Origin: Burkholderiales bacterium
GTDB taxonomy: Bacteria; Pseudomonadota; Gammaproteobacteria; Burkholderiales; Burkholderiaceae_F
NCBI GenBank assembly: GCA_021205255.1
Contig: JAJPXW010000250.1
Span: 751-7,367, forward strand
Length of the DNA: 6,617 nucleotides
Direction: 5' to 3'
Position 1 is the stretch's first letter, and each line of letters opens with the position of its first letter. A program made the position numbers and the translations under genes. This document shows, one piece after another, positions 1 to 5,624 of this stretch. The notes under the pieces were generated by a model that was not told the origin of the DNA, made no database searches, and saw only the letters and a list, made by a program, of their open reading frames with translations.

Positions 1-22
1 GAATTCTATAGAAGGCGGTTAG

Positions 23-59
23 AAAAAGGCCTCCTTTCCCATCAGGAAATTAGGAGGCC
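23..59 (-). terminator. Rho-independent terminator of the AAA+/VWA operon
   Basis: Seen in sequence: arms GGCCTCCT (28-35) and AGGAGGCC (52-59) are perfect 8-bp complements. The stem continues inward as TTCC (36-39) with GGAA (45-48), leaving a 3-nt bulge and a 5-nt loop. Read on the minus strand the hairpin is followed by five T residues (plus-strand A23-27). It lies 9 nt beyond the stop codon of the VWA gene. No T-run follows it on the plus strand, so it acts mainly for the minus-strand operon. Confidence 0.85.
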
Positions 60-68
60 GTAAAAAGG

Positions 69-1709
69 TTAGACAAGCCTTGTCTGCTTCATGTATTCGA
101 ACAGCAGATTTTTTAACGCTTGTGGCATCTGTGAATAATGGGTAATGGTCTTTTGTCGCTCGAACAATGGTTCATCATCTGGAAAACCAATGCTCAAGCA
201 AAAAAGCTCAAATCCCTGCTTGGTAAGAATTTCAGTTGCGGAACGAATTCTTTGCGGTTCGCAATTAAGACCGTCAGTAATGACGACAATGAGTTTTCTC
301 TTCTGCTGGTTTTGCATATTGAGCTGGGCTGCAGCCGAAAACATTGTCTCGCACAAGGGAGTGAAACCGAAAGCCTTCACATTGGCAAATCTTCCAGAAG
401 AACTTCTACATTTTTGCCCAAAACCTTTGATTTCAAGCATGGTATTGCGAACTATTCCTGGAAAGGCGTAGCAAGCTGTGGAGCAGCCCTTGATCATCTC
501 AAAGAGCGAGCAAATTGCGTAGCTGCACATCTTTGCCATGTAAAGAGTATGGCCTTCCATTGAACCGCTTCTATCCAGAAGTACAGCAACGGCAGCTGAC
601 TCCCTTCTGACATCAGCACGGTGAATAAAAATCCTGCTGTCTCCAGTCATTACACGGGAGACAATGGAAGTATCCAAGGTAGTTCCGAAACTGCCAATTC
701 CATCCCTGGCAAAAACAGGTGCCTGTAGGCATTTACGAATTTCGTTGACATAGCGACTCCAAACCAGTTGGGCATCCTGAAGGAACTTCGAGCTGCCATT
801 ATTTGGAAAAGGAGTTGCCACGGCTGGCCAGACTGGAATTTGTTTTTCCTCGTCCTCTTCGCAATCGTGAAGACCTTGGAGAACTCTTTCCGTCACTTCA
901 GTCATATCGGCATTCGCGACATTTTCAAAGTTGACGAATTTCTTTGAAATCCCTTTTCCTCTGCCGTTGGAAGAACTAGTCACTGCAGCCTGTGGATCGG
1001 ACGAATCATCCTCGCCCCCTAAATTATTGCCATCACTGGTATCCATAGGAGACTGGCTCTGTTGATTCTTAGATTCCTCCTTGGCCAAATGCTTTGCAAA
1101 AAGATTGGAGATTTTCCTAGCGAAGCTTACTACTTCCTTGGTTTCAGAACTTTCTGAACCCTTTAGGCCAAGAGCAAGGATCTTATTGAAAAGTTTCTCC
1201 CCGTACCGTCCCTTAAAGGCATCAATGGCCTTTTCGACAAAACCTTGGGGAAGCCTGTAGCCAAGCTTCTTTTTGGCAAGTGCCCAGTAGAGAGCAACAC
1301 AAAGGCAACGTTCGGGAGAATCGTCTTCCTCCGGTTTAATCGCCTGGTCGCGGTTGATGAGAATCCTGACTCCGTCCTGCCTAAACAGAAAAGTTCCAGG
1401 AGTAATTGAAAATCCCAAACTATCTACCCGAATATCCTCAATGACGGTGATTAGTGTCATGACGCTGCGGCCTCGCGAGAGGTGGGCAAAGTTGGTGTGG
1501 AGAATATGGTTGACTTCATGGGCGGCGTGCGAAAGAGCGATTTTCATATCGTCCTGCGTTGCGCCGTTAAGTGACCCTAAGTAGATATGGTTGCCGTCTG
1601 TGCATGGTCTCTTGTCGAATCCTACATAGATACCTTTCTGCGCCCAGACTTTACACATGGTTGTAATGGATTCCTGAATGGAAGACTTGGAAAAGATAAA
1701 ACTTTGCAT
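69..1709 (-). CDS. VWA-domain protein with N-terminal zincin-like HExxH motif (CobT-like/DUF2201-like)
   Basis: Protein of 546 residues, last gene of the operon. The C-terminal third is a von Willebrand A domain with a complete MIDAS metal site: DxSxS at D379, S381 and S383 (LLDRSGSM), T450 (FGFTPLCE) and D479 (VVITDG). The N-terminal region carries HEVNH at 64-68 and, 23 residues later, ED-x-R (E91, D92, R94), the arrangement of a zincin with a glutamate as third ligand. Residues about 210-290 are polar, Ser/Asp/Glu/Gln-rich and probably a flexible linker. Known for the family: VWA proteins coupled to MoxR/CobS AAA+ ATPases present substrates to the ATPase through the MIDAS, and DUF2201-type members have a predicted metallopeptidase domain in front. 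Inference: this is the substrate-binding partner of the ATPase at 2963-3994, probably cytoplasmic since no signal peptide or membrane segment is seen. Start: the frame opens at a TTG at 1727, but GAGGAG at 1716-1721 sits 6 nt before ATG 1709, so the ATG is chosen. Whether the HExxH is catalytic is not shown. Cobaltochelatase subunit CobT is a likely automatic but misleading name. Confidence 0.9.
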   Translation of the reverse strand: MQSFIFSKSSIQESITTMCKVWAQKGIYVGFDKRPCTDGNHIYLGSLNGATQDDMKIALSHAAHEVNHILHTNFAHLSRGRSVMTLITVIEDIRVDSLGFSITPGTFLFRQDGVRILINRDQAIKPEEDDSPERCLCVALYWALAKKKLGYRLPQGFVEKAIDAFKGRYGEKLFNKILALGLKGSESSETKEVVSFARKISNLFAKHLAKEESKNQQSQSPMDTSDGNNLGGEDDSSDPQAAVTSSSNGRGKGISKKFVNFENVANADMTEVTERVLQGLHDCEEDEEKQIPVWPAVATPFPNNGSSKFLQDAQLVWSRYVNEIRKCLQAPVFARDGIGSFGTTLDTSIVSRVMTGDSRIFIHRADVRRESAAVAVLLDRSGSMEGHTLYMAKMCSYAICSLFEMIKGCSTACYAFPGIVRNTMLEIKGFGQKCRSSSGRFANVKAFGFTPLCETMFSAAAQLNMQNQQKRKLIVVITDGLNCEPQRIRSATEILTKQGFELFCLSIGFPDDEPLFERQKTITHYSQMPQALKNLLFEYMKQTRLV

Positions 1710-1715
1710 TTTGGA

Positions 1716-1721
1716 CTCCTC
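1716..1721 (-). promoter_or_regulatory. Ribosome binding site deciding the VWA gene start
   Basis: On the minus strand GAGGAG lies 6 nt upstream of ATG 1709. The alternative TTG start at 1727 would place this ribosome binding site inside the coding region, so the six extra N-terminal residues of the longer frame are rejected. Confidence 0.8.
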
Positions 1722-1730
1722 AAACAAAGA

Positions 1731-1747
1731 CAGGGGTCAAACCCCTG
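1731..1747 (-). other. Intergenic hairpin between the DUF3150-like and VWA genes
   Basis: Perfect 7-bp inverted repeat: CAGGGGT (1731-1737) and ACCCCTG (1741-1747) with a 3-nt loop. On the minus strand it is followed by TCTTTGTTT and then the GAGGAG ribosome binding site of the VWA gene. It could be a weak attenuator, an mRNA processing or stability element, or a REP-like dispersed repeat. The GC-rich palindrome next to AT-rich flanks resembles REP elements, but copy number elsewhere cannot be seen here. Confidence 0.6.
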
Positions 1748-1764
1748 CTCTGTCCGGATGAATT

Positions 1765-1790
1765 GGAATAATTAATAATGGGAATAATTA
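1765..1790. repeat. Short direct repeat GGAATAATTA
   Basis: Two exact 10-bp copies, 1765-1774 and 1781-1790, are separated by ATAATG. The second copy contains the stop codon of the DUF3150-like gene. Too short to call a mobile-element signature alone. Slippage-type duplication at the gene's 3' end is the simplest reading. Confidence 0.5.
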
Positions 1791-2864
1791 GATGAAGAGC
1801 GAATGGCCTCTTGAAAGCATCGTCTCGATGGAGCAATCCCATTTCTCCACGCCATCCTCATCGTCTATCTCGGTCGATAAGGAATTCACTTGCTCCTCTT
1901 GAAATCCACATTCAATTTCATTGGTGGCTATGATGGGAGATGAGGAATTGGCATTGGCATACTGGCTCTTATCGAACCCAATAAGCTGCTTCTCCAGAGG
2001 CTGTACGGAAACGCTAACTTTGCTCTCTGCCACAGGAAAGCTTGTTGTTACGAAGCCACCGACAGGCTTCAATTGAGCAATGGCGCTCAGTGCTGAAGTC
2101 AGTTTTTTCCTTGGACCATCGGCCGAGCCATAGCGAATTGCAGTGCAAATGTTCTTCAGATTCGTGCATGGAGTAAACCACGCCTGTCTGAATCGACTCC
2201 AATTCTCCAGCCTTTCGGTCAGAGCCTGGCATCTGCATAGGAAACCTTCGGTTGGCAATGCGATTTCATCCAATTGAACCAGCAGTTCGGACGCTTCTTC
2301 GTTCATTTTGGAAGTAAGGCTATCCAGAAATGAATTAATCGACGCGACTCCGCCGTTTTGGCTATTGCCTATTGGAAAGACAGCATATTCAAACTTGATA
2401 AGGCGAAGTACTTGCTCCAAAGGTGGCATCTCCACGTTGGGAGCGCAACCTTCCGGAACCTTGCCTTCCTCTTCACGGCCTTTTTTATAAGTGACGAAAA
2501 GCTTGGCAAATTTCTCGTCCCTATCCTTGTAGAAAGTCTCCGAGACGTTTTGGAAAAAGTTCTGCAACCTCCTGCTGTCCTTTTGCATAAAGACGTATCC
2601 GTTGAGGTACTTCTCACCGCACTGTTCGCAAAACTTCTGAACCGTTTTCCTTAAATCCGTAAACGGCTTGAGGGATTCGGCAGGAACAATACGGCTGCGG
2701 ACCATGCTGCGTGAACCCTCGTCGCTACCAGTCTGCATTGTGACAGTTCCAGTCCAGACTCTCAGGTTGAAGGCAACATAAAGAAGGGATTCGTCCTTGA
2801 AGGACTTATCGGAAAAACCGGGAAACATATCCGGCGTGAAATCGAACAAAGTATCTAATTGCAT
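1788..2864 (-). CDS. DUF3150-like protein, middle gene of the AAA+/VWA operon
   Basis: Protein of 358 residues. No catalytic motif is recognised. Features that match my memory of DUF3150 proteins: an early hydrophobic strand ending in VWTG (36-39), a middle block with SLKPFTDLRKTVQKF and KYLNGYVFM (LNGY at 87-90), a helical charged stretch to about residue 135, then a hydrophobic strand in KFEYAVFPIGN. The last 80 or so residues are Ser/Asn/Glu/Asp-rich and probably disordered. Known: DUF3150 genes often sit between or beside a CobS/MoxR-type ATPase and a CobT-like VWA gene on plasmids and integrative elements, the order seen here, which strengthens the call. Role inferred: adaptor or structural third component of the complex. 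Start: ATG 2864 has GAGAG at 2871-2875, 6 nt upstream. No signal peptide or membrane helix is visible. The family assignment is from memory of the pattern and needs a profile search. Confidence 0.8.
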   Translation of the reverse strand: MQLDTLFDFTPDMFPGFSDKSFKDESLLYVAFNLRVWTGTVTMQTGSDEGSRSMVRSRIVPAESLKPFTDLRKTVQKFCEQCGEKYLNGYVFMQKDSRRLQNFFQNVSETFYKDRDEKFAKLFVTYKKGREEEGKVPEGCAPNVEMPPLEQVLRLIKFEYAVFPIGNSQNGGVASINSFLDSLTSKMNEEASELLVQLDEIALPTEGFLCRCQALTERLENWSRFRQAWFTPCTNLKNICTAIRYGSADGPRKKLTSALSAIAQLKPVGGFVTTSFPVAESKVSVSVQPLEKQLIGFDKSQYANANSSSPIIATNEIECGFQEEQVNSLSTEIDDEDGVEKWDCSIETMLSRGHSLFI

Positions 2865-2874
2865 TTTGATCTCT

Positions 2875-2890
2875 CATGGGATTCACCATG
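2875..2890 (-). other. Small hairpin abutting the DUF3150-like gene RBS
   Basis: CATGG (2875-2879) and CCATG (2886-2890) are perfect 5-bp arms with a 6-nt loop. On the minus strand the hairpin runs straight into the GAGAG ribosome binding site (2871-2875). It may tune access to that site. A 5-bp stem is weak, so this is a minor element. Confidence 0.35.
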
Positions 2891-2892
2891 AA

Positions 2893-2918
2893 GGCCGAAT
2901 GGCAAAAGCCACTCAGCC
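2893..2918 (-). other. 11-bp stem-loop between the ATPase and DUF3150-like genes
   Basis: On the minus-strand transcript, arms of 11 nt (2908-2918 and 2893-2903) pair fully around a UUUU loop (2904-2907), with two G-U pairs. The plus-strand copy would have A-C mismatches at those two positions, so the stem is complete only in the operon's own mRNA. No T-run follows, so it is not an intrinsic terminator. It is more likely an mRNA stability, processing or translation element setting the ATPase to partner ratio. Confidence 0.65.
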
Positions 2919-2962
2919 CACTGGCGAAATAGGAATAAGAATTTGGGAAAGGAAAGAATTGA

Positions 2963-3994
2963 TTAATCAGGGCTCGGTTCTGCCAGATGGGAGCAAATGC
3001 TTCCAAGTTCGGCTTCGACGAGTTTTTCAATGGTCAGAGCGGTAGCCTCATCGCAAGATTCGGTCAGAGCTACCCTTAATGCCCATTGCATTGCTTCCCG
3101 GTAGTCAGTTTCTTTTGAACGGCAACTGATGATGAGCAAATCCTTCAGACGAAGCAGGATTCGGGTGGAGATCGTGGCCTCTATTGGCATGGAGGTATCC
3201 ACGCCGCAATAGGCCAGGCGAACTCTTTCGGCGGCTTTGCGCAGCCTGGTGGCAAATTCATGTCTCCAGCCTTCAAAGTCGGTTCCATGGACTTCGACTT
3301 CGGGAATCTTGTTTTCAATCAACTTGATTTCGGATTCCGCATCGATATATTCCATGCGTAACTTCCAGCATCGATCCATAACGGCGGGATCCTGTATGTT
3401 GCGACCTAGATAACGGCCAAAAGCGTCGTCGGTCAAACCACGGATATTGTCAGTCATGACTATCCTTGCCCTTGGATGACGTTTGACAACTTCACCAGTC
3501 TGTTCAAGAAAGAGCGGTGCACCTTCAAGCAGTTCATTGACCGAAAGCCAAAGATCCGCAGGCGCAGCTGACATCTCATTGACTTGAAATACGTATCCGT
3601 TCCTCCAAGCTCGGGTAAACGGACCATCCACAAAACGCATGGACTTGTCCTTGTCAATGATCCAGTGGCCAGTCAAGTCAGATCTGTCAAGGCGGGAACG
3701 TGCAGTCAATGAAACAACTGGTGCTCCACCCCTGGCGCAAAACTGATTGACGCAACTTGTCTTGCCTGAGCCGTGAGGGCCGCTGATGAAAAGAGGTTCG
3801 TCGCCAGCCGATTCCCACCAGGCACGCATAATGCTCAGCTCTCTTTTCTGAAACACGTAGTTTGGATCAACTACTGGAATCAAAGAAAGAGAGGTGGCAT
3901 CAAGGTTCGTGTTGCGGAAACCAAGAATAGTGCCTTCGGCGGGAATGCCAAAATTGTTATACGCGACTTGCGCGTCGAATATTTTTTGTGTCAT
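2963..3994 (-). CDS. MoxR/CobS-type AAA+ ATPase
   Basis: Protein of 343 residues, first gene of the operon. AAA+ core in order: Walker A GPHGSGKT at 72-79; Walker B strand YVFQVNEMS at 134-142 with N139-E140 in place of the usual Asp-Glu; sensor 1 asparagine in VMTDN (N183); a GRYLGRNIQDPAVMDR segment whose R208 is the likely arginine finger. This G-x-Y-x-G...DR pattern is typical of the CobS/MoxR/NorQ group. Known: such ATPases form hexamers that remodel protein complexes with a VWA partner. Inference: it works with the VWA protein at 69-1709 and the DUF3150-like protein at 1788-2864, in the cytoplasm. The Walker B Asn is unusual but the catalytic Glu is kept, so hydrolysis is plausible. Start ATG 3994 is supported by AAGGA at 4004-4008, 9 nt upstream. 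A CobS label would be misleading: no other cobalamin gene is in the window. Confidence 0.92.
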   Translation of the reverse strand: MTQKIFDAQVAYNNFGIPAEGTILGFRNTNLDATSLSLIPVVDPNYVFQKRELSIMRAWWESAGDEPLFISGPHGSGKTSCVNQFCARGGAPVVSLTARSRLDRSDLTGHWIIDKDKSMRFVDGPFTRAWRNGYVFQVNEMSAAPADLWLSVNELLEGAPLFLEQTGEVVKRHPRARIVMTDNIRGLTDDAFGRYLGRNIQDPAVMDRCWKLRMEYIDAESEIKLIENKIPEVEVHGTDFEGWRHEFATRLRKAAERVRLAYCGVDTSMPIEATISTRILLRLKDLLIISCRSKETDYREAMQWALRVALTESCDEATALTIEKLVEAELGSICSHLAEPSPD

Positions 3995-4050
3995 GGATTG
4001 AGGTCCTTAAAAGAAAAAGAGGCCGCAATCCACCCAAGAGGCAAACGCAG

Positions 4051-4135
4051 CCCCTGTGGGGTAGAAAATTGATGACTCCTACAGTCGTAGGAATTGTTTG
4101 GTAGCTAAACGCTTTAGGGGACCAACGCAGATGCG
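4051..4135 (-). other. Cluster of four short perfect hairpins in the ATPase leader
   Basis: Seen in sequence: CCCC/GGGG (4051-4054, 4058-4061, 3-nt loop); TCCTAC/GTAGGA (4077-4082, 4087-4092, 4-nt loop); CTAAA/TTTAG (4105-4109, 4113-4117, 3-nt loop); CGCA/TGCG (4126-4129, 4132-4135). Their centres are roughly 20-28 nt apart. In the minus-strand transcript GGTCC (from plus 4119-4123) could also pair with GGACC overlapping the ATPase ribosome binding site, and CCCCT with AGGGG, allowing alternative folds. This suggests a structured 5' leader, but it matches no riboswitch family I can identify. Confidence 0.45.
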
Positions 4136-4148
4136 GAGGCCTAGACCA

Positions 4149-4168
4149 CTGGCTTTAGTTAAAACCAG
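4149..4168. promoter_or_regulatory. 20-bp near-palindrome, candidate operator or RNA hairpin
   Basis: CTGG-C-TTTA (4149-4157) mirrors TAAA-A-CCAG (4160-4168), symmetric at 18 of 20 positions. The single off-symmetry pair becomes G-U in the minus-strand RNA. It lies about 155 nt upstream of the ATPase start, between that gene and the AlpA-like genes. A DNA operator for a small dimeric regulator, or the first hairpin of a structured leader, are both possible. Confidence 0.4.
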
Positions 4169-4384
4169 AAAAACATATTGCTATCTTATCCCATAAAGCA
4201 GCATCAACTTGGCAGATGCCCGTTTTTCAAGGAACTATAAGTAAGCCCTTAAGCCTTGTAGCGACAATTAAAACTGTCAGAGCACTTCAGATGCAAGAGG
4301 AAGCAACTGCCAATCGTAGTTACATAAAAATAAAAGATATGAATAAAAAGATGTTGGTTCGTAAGTGCACTGTATTTAACGTGT

Positions 4385-4576
4385 TCAGTGACCAACATCA
4401 TTTATTAAGACAAATTTTTGCTTTTGAGACTGATAGAAAATCGAACCAAGTCTTTGAAAGTTGTTTTTGATTAGGCTGTTAGCAGTTCTATCCCTGCTAC
4501 TAGCTTCCACCCATGCAACAACCAGGATTTTGACCAGAGGAGTCTTGGGCGATGGATAGAAAGGTTTCGGAAACCC
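4385..4576 (-). pseudogene. Displaced -1 frame part of the first AlpA-like copy
   Basis: In the -1 frame relative to the 4471-4707 gene, this strand encodes RGFPKPFYPSPKTPL followed by VVAWVEA, then a 34-residue tail to a TGA at 4385-4387. The start of this stretch aligns with KGFPKPIHPFAQFPL...VAVDNWIKS of the intact paralogue at 4820-5065. So the conserved C-terminal half of the helix-turn-helix protein lies here, in the wrong frame for its own N-terminal half. The switch point is the heptamer GGGTTTC (plus 4570-4576). Read with one -1 shift the product would be about 107 residues. Either a one-base deletion broke the gene or the ribosome shifts; decay is the default reading. Confidence 0.6.
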
Positions 4577-4707
4577 TCTTTTGCAATCCATTCAGAAAGA
4601 GTTGTGGTTCCAACGGGATGCGTTCCTCCTAGAAAAGCTCTAACCACTTTCTTGGTTAAGTAGCCTTCTACTTGCTGGTATGGATATTTGGAAATTTCTG
4701 ATTTCAT
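4471..4707 (-). CDS. AlpA/MerR-like helix-turn-helix protein, frame-disrupted copy
   Basis: Open frame of 78 residues. Its first 46 residues align with the intact neighbour at 4820-5065: YLTKKVVRAFLGGTHP matches WLMKKELCLYIGGYGA, and TTTLSEWIAKEGF matches NSTLYDWINKKGF, the turn and recognition helix of AlpA-like proteins. After residue 46 the expected FPKP motif is missing in this frame and appears in the -1 frame. The residual C-terminus (RNLSIHRPRL...) looks unlike the family, though LWSK resembles LWDK of the paralogue, so a pair of compensating indels is a second possibility. No good ribosome binding site precedes ATG 4707. Inference: a duplicated regulator or excisionase-type protein that has decayed, or is expressed by frameshifting. 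It is 112 nt downstream of its paralogue on the same strand. Confidence 0.5.
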   Translation of the reverse strand: MKSEISKYPYQQVEGYLTKKVVRAFLGGTHPVGTTTLSEWIAKEGFRNLSIHRPRLLWSKSWLLHGWKLVAGIELLTA

Positions 4708-4819
4708 CTGAAGACACTACTCAAAACTTATTTACTTCCACTCGTGCTTTTTATGCATTGAGGTGATAAAAGGCCAACTGTTTCAAAGGAAGCTCCAATA
4801 TCCATGGAAGTGCAATGTT

Positions 4820-5065
4820 TTAATCGAGCTTCTCAATTGGAATTGCAGCAAACGATTTAATCCAGTTGTCCACAGCAACTTTGTCCCACAGTGGAAATTG
4901 GGCAAATGGATGGATAGGTTTTGGAAAACCCTTCTTATTTATCCAATCGTAGAGCGTCGAATTGGCTAACGGCGCACCATAACCGCCAATATACAGGCAG
5001 AGTTCTTTTTTCATGAGCCATCTGCTCCCGAGCCGTTTCTTTTCCAAGAGCATTTCTTCTTTCAT
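4820..5065 (-). CDS. AlpA/MerR-like helix-turn-helix DNA-binding protein
   Basis: Protein of 81 residues. A charged N-terminus is followed by a winged helix-turn-helix-like pattern: STLYDWINKKGFPKP at 36-50, a short wing, then PLWDKVAVDNWIKS at 58-71, matching the AlpA layout (turn, FPKP, conserved Trp, final helix with Trp). Known: AlpA-like proteins regulate prophage or island genes and some act as excision directionality factors (TorI type). Start ATG 5065 has AAGGA at 5076-5080, 10 nt upstream; Met5 and Met18 are in-frame alternatives with poorer sites. It is a tandem paralogue of the disrupted copy at 4471-4707 and is divergent from the gene at 5625. Target unknown; autoregulation or control of the ATPase operon is inference from position. 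The family call is from motif pattern only. Confidence 0.75.
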   Translation of the reverse strand: MKEEMLLEKKRLGSRWLMKKELCLYIGGYGAPLANSTLYDWINKKGFPKPIHPFAQFPLWDKVAVDNWIKSFAAIPIEKLD

Positions 5066-5624
5066 AATTTTGCCATCCTTGTCAAACAGTTTTTATTCTG
5101 CCCTATTGGCTCTGCTGTTTTTGTCAGATGGTTGATTGAAGTCCGATTCAGCGGGCTTTAAACTACCTCCCATTGCGCCTTCTTAACGTAACAATGGTTT
5201 ATGGCAACTACAACTTTCCTGTGCATAAAAGTATTTAGGAATAAATGTCAACAATGCATTAAAGAAGAAGTGCAATATTTCCTTATTGAACTGAAGAATA
5301 TCTTTACAGCAAAATCTTCCCACTAGTCGACCTAAATAAGCTAAGTTTTTGCAAGGAAACTAAAGTATTCAATGAGCCTTGTTATAAAGCTATTTTCTTA
5401 AATTATTCACTTACTCTTTTACCTAGCTAGCACTAAGTAGAAGAATTCGCATCTCTAAAGAAGCTTTAATTCATTAAGAAACCTAAAATGTTTTCCAGAT
5501 CCTTGATCGAAAGGCATTGATAATATTTGTTATTGGCGACCGGCAAGGTAACATCAAGATGAGGTTAAGCGCAGAAACAGGATGCCAATAATAGGCATTT
5601 TAGACTGCAAAGGCACAAACTAGA
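5066..5624. other. AT-rich divergent intergenic region
   Basis: About 560 nt between the divergent AlpA-like gene and the plus-strand gene. It is clearly more AT-rich than its neighbours, especially 5200-5560. No tRNA, convincing gene or strong promoter pair was recognised. A 14-nt motif at 5267-5280 (GAAGTGCAATATTT) recurs with one change at 4807-4820, at the far end of the AlpA-like gene. A 13-codon ATG frame at 5582-5623 lacks a proper ribosome binding site. It presumably holds the promoters of both flanking genes. Confidence 0.5.

Larger units (their letters stand above)
3995..4384. other. Non-coding leader and spacer upstream of the ATPase gene
   Basis: About 390 nt without a convincing gene. 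Next to the ATPase it holds the AAGGA ribosome binding site (4004-4008) and a minus-strand polypyrimidine run TCTTTTTCTTTT (4009-4020). From 4051 to 4168 it carries five short dyads, annotated separately. An 84-codon plus-strand frame at 4216-4470 lacks a ribosome binding site and overlaps the AlpA-like copy on the other strand, so it is not called. An imperfect 16-bp palindrome, GACA (4263-4266) with TGTC (4275-4278) around an AT-rich core, may be an operator. No convincing -35/-10 pair for the ATPase gene was found. Confidence 0.5.

Noticed and set aside
138..563. 141-codon plus-strand frame opposite the VWA gene
   Set aside because: The minus strand here encodes the MIDAS motifs of the VWA domain; the plus-strand frame has no recognisable features.
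69..3994. Cobaltochelatase CobS/CobT pair for vitamin B12 synthesis
   Set aside because: The ATPase and VWA folds are shared, but no CobN-like gene or other cobalamin gene is present, the VWA protein has an HExxH front end, and a DUF3150-like gene lies between them.
4070..4095. Hammerhead ribozyme core (TTGATGA followed by the TCCTAC/GTAGGA stem) on the plus strand
   Set aside because: The stem is followed by ATTG rather than the required GAAA, and the third conserved segment is missing.
4105..4168. c-di-GMP (GEMM-like) riboswitch on the plus strand
   Set aside because: Only short words such as AACGCA and GGCCTA resemble the consensus; the stem order and tetraloop receptor do not, and no plus-strand gene follows closely.
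4216..4470. 84-codon plus-strand frame
   Set aside because: No ribosome binding site, no recognisable domain, and it overlaps the displaced reading frame of the AlpA-like copy on the other strand.
5582..5623. 13-residue leader peptide before the plus-strand gene
   Set aside because: The only AGG is immediately next to the ATG, so ribosome binding would be poor, and the sequence has no run of regulatory codons.
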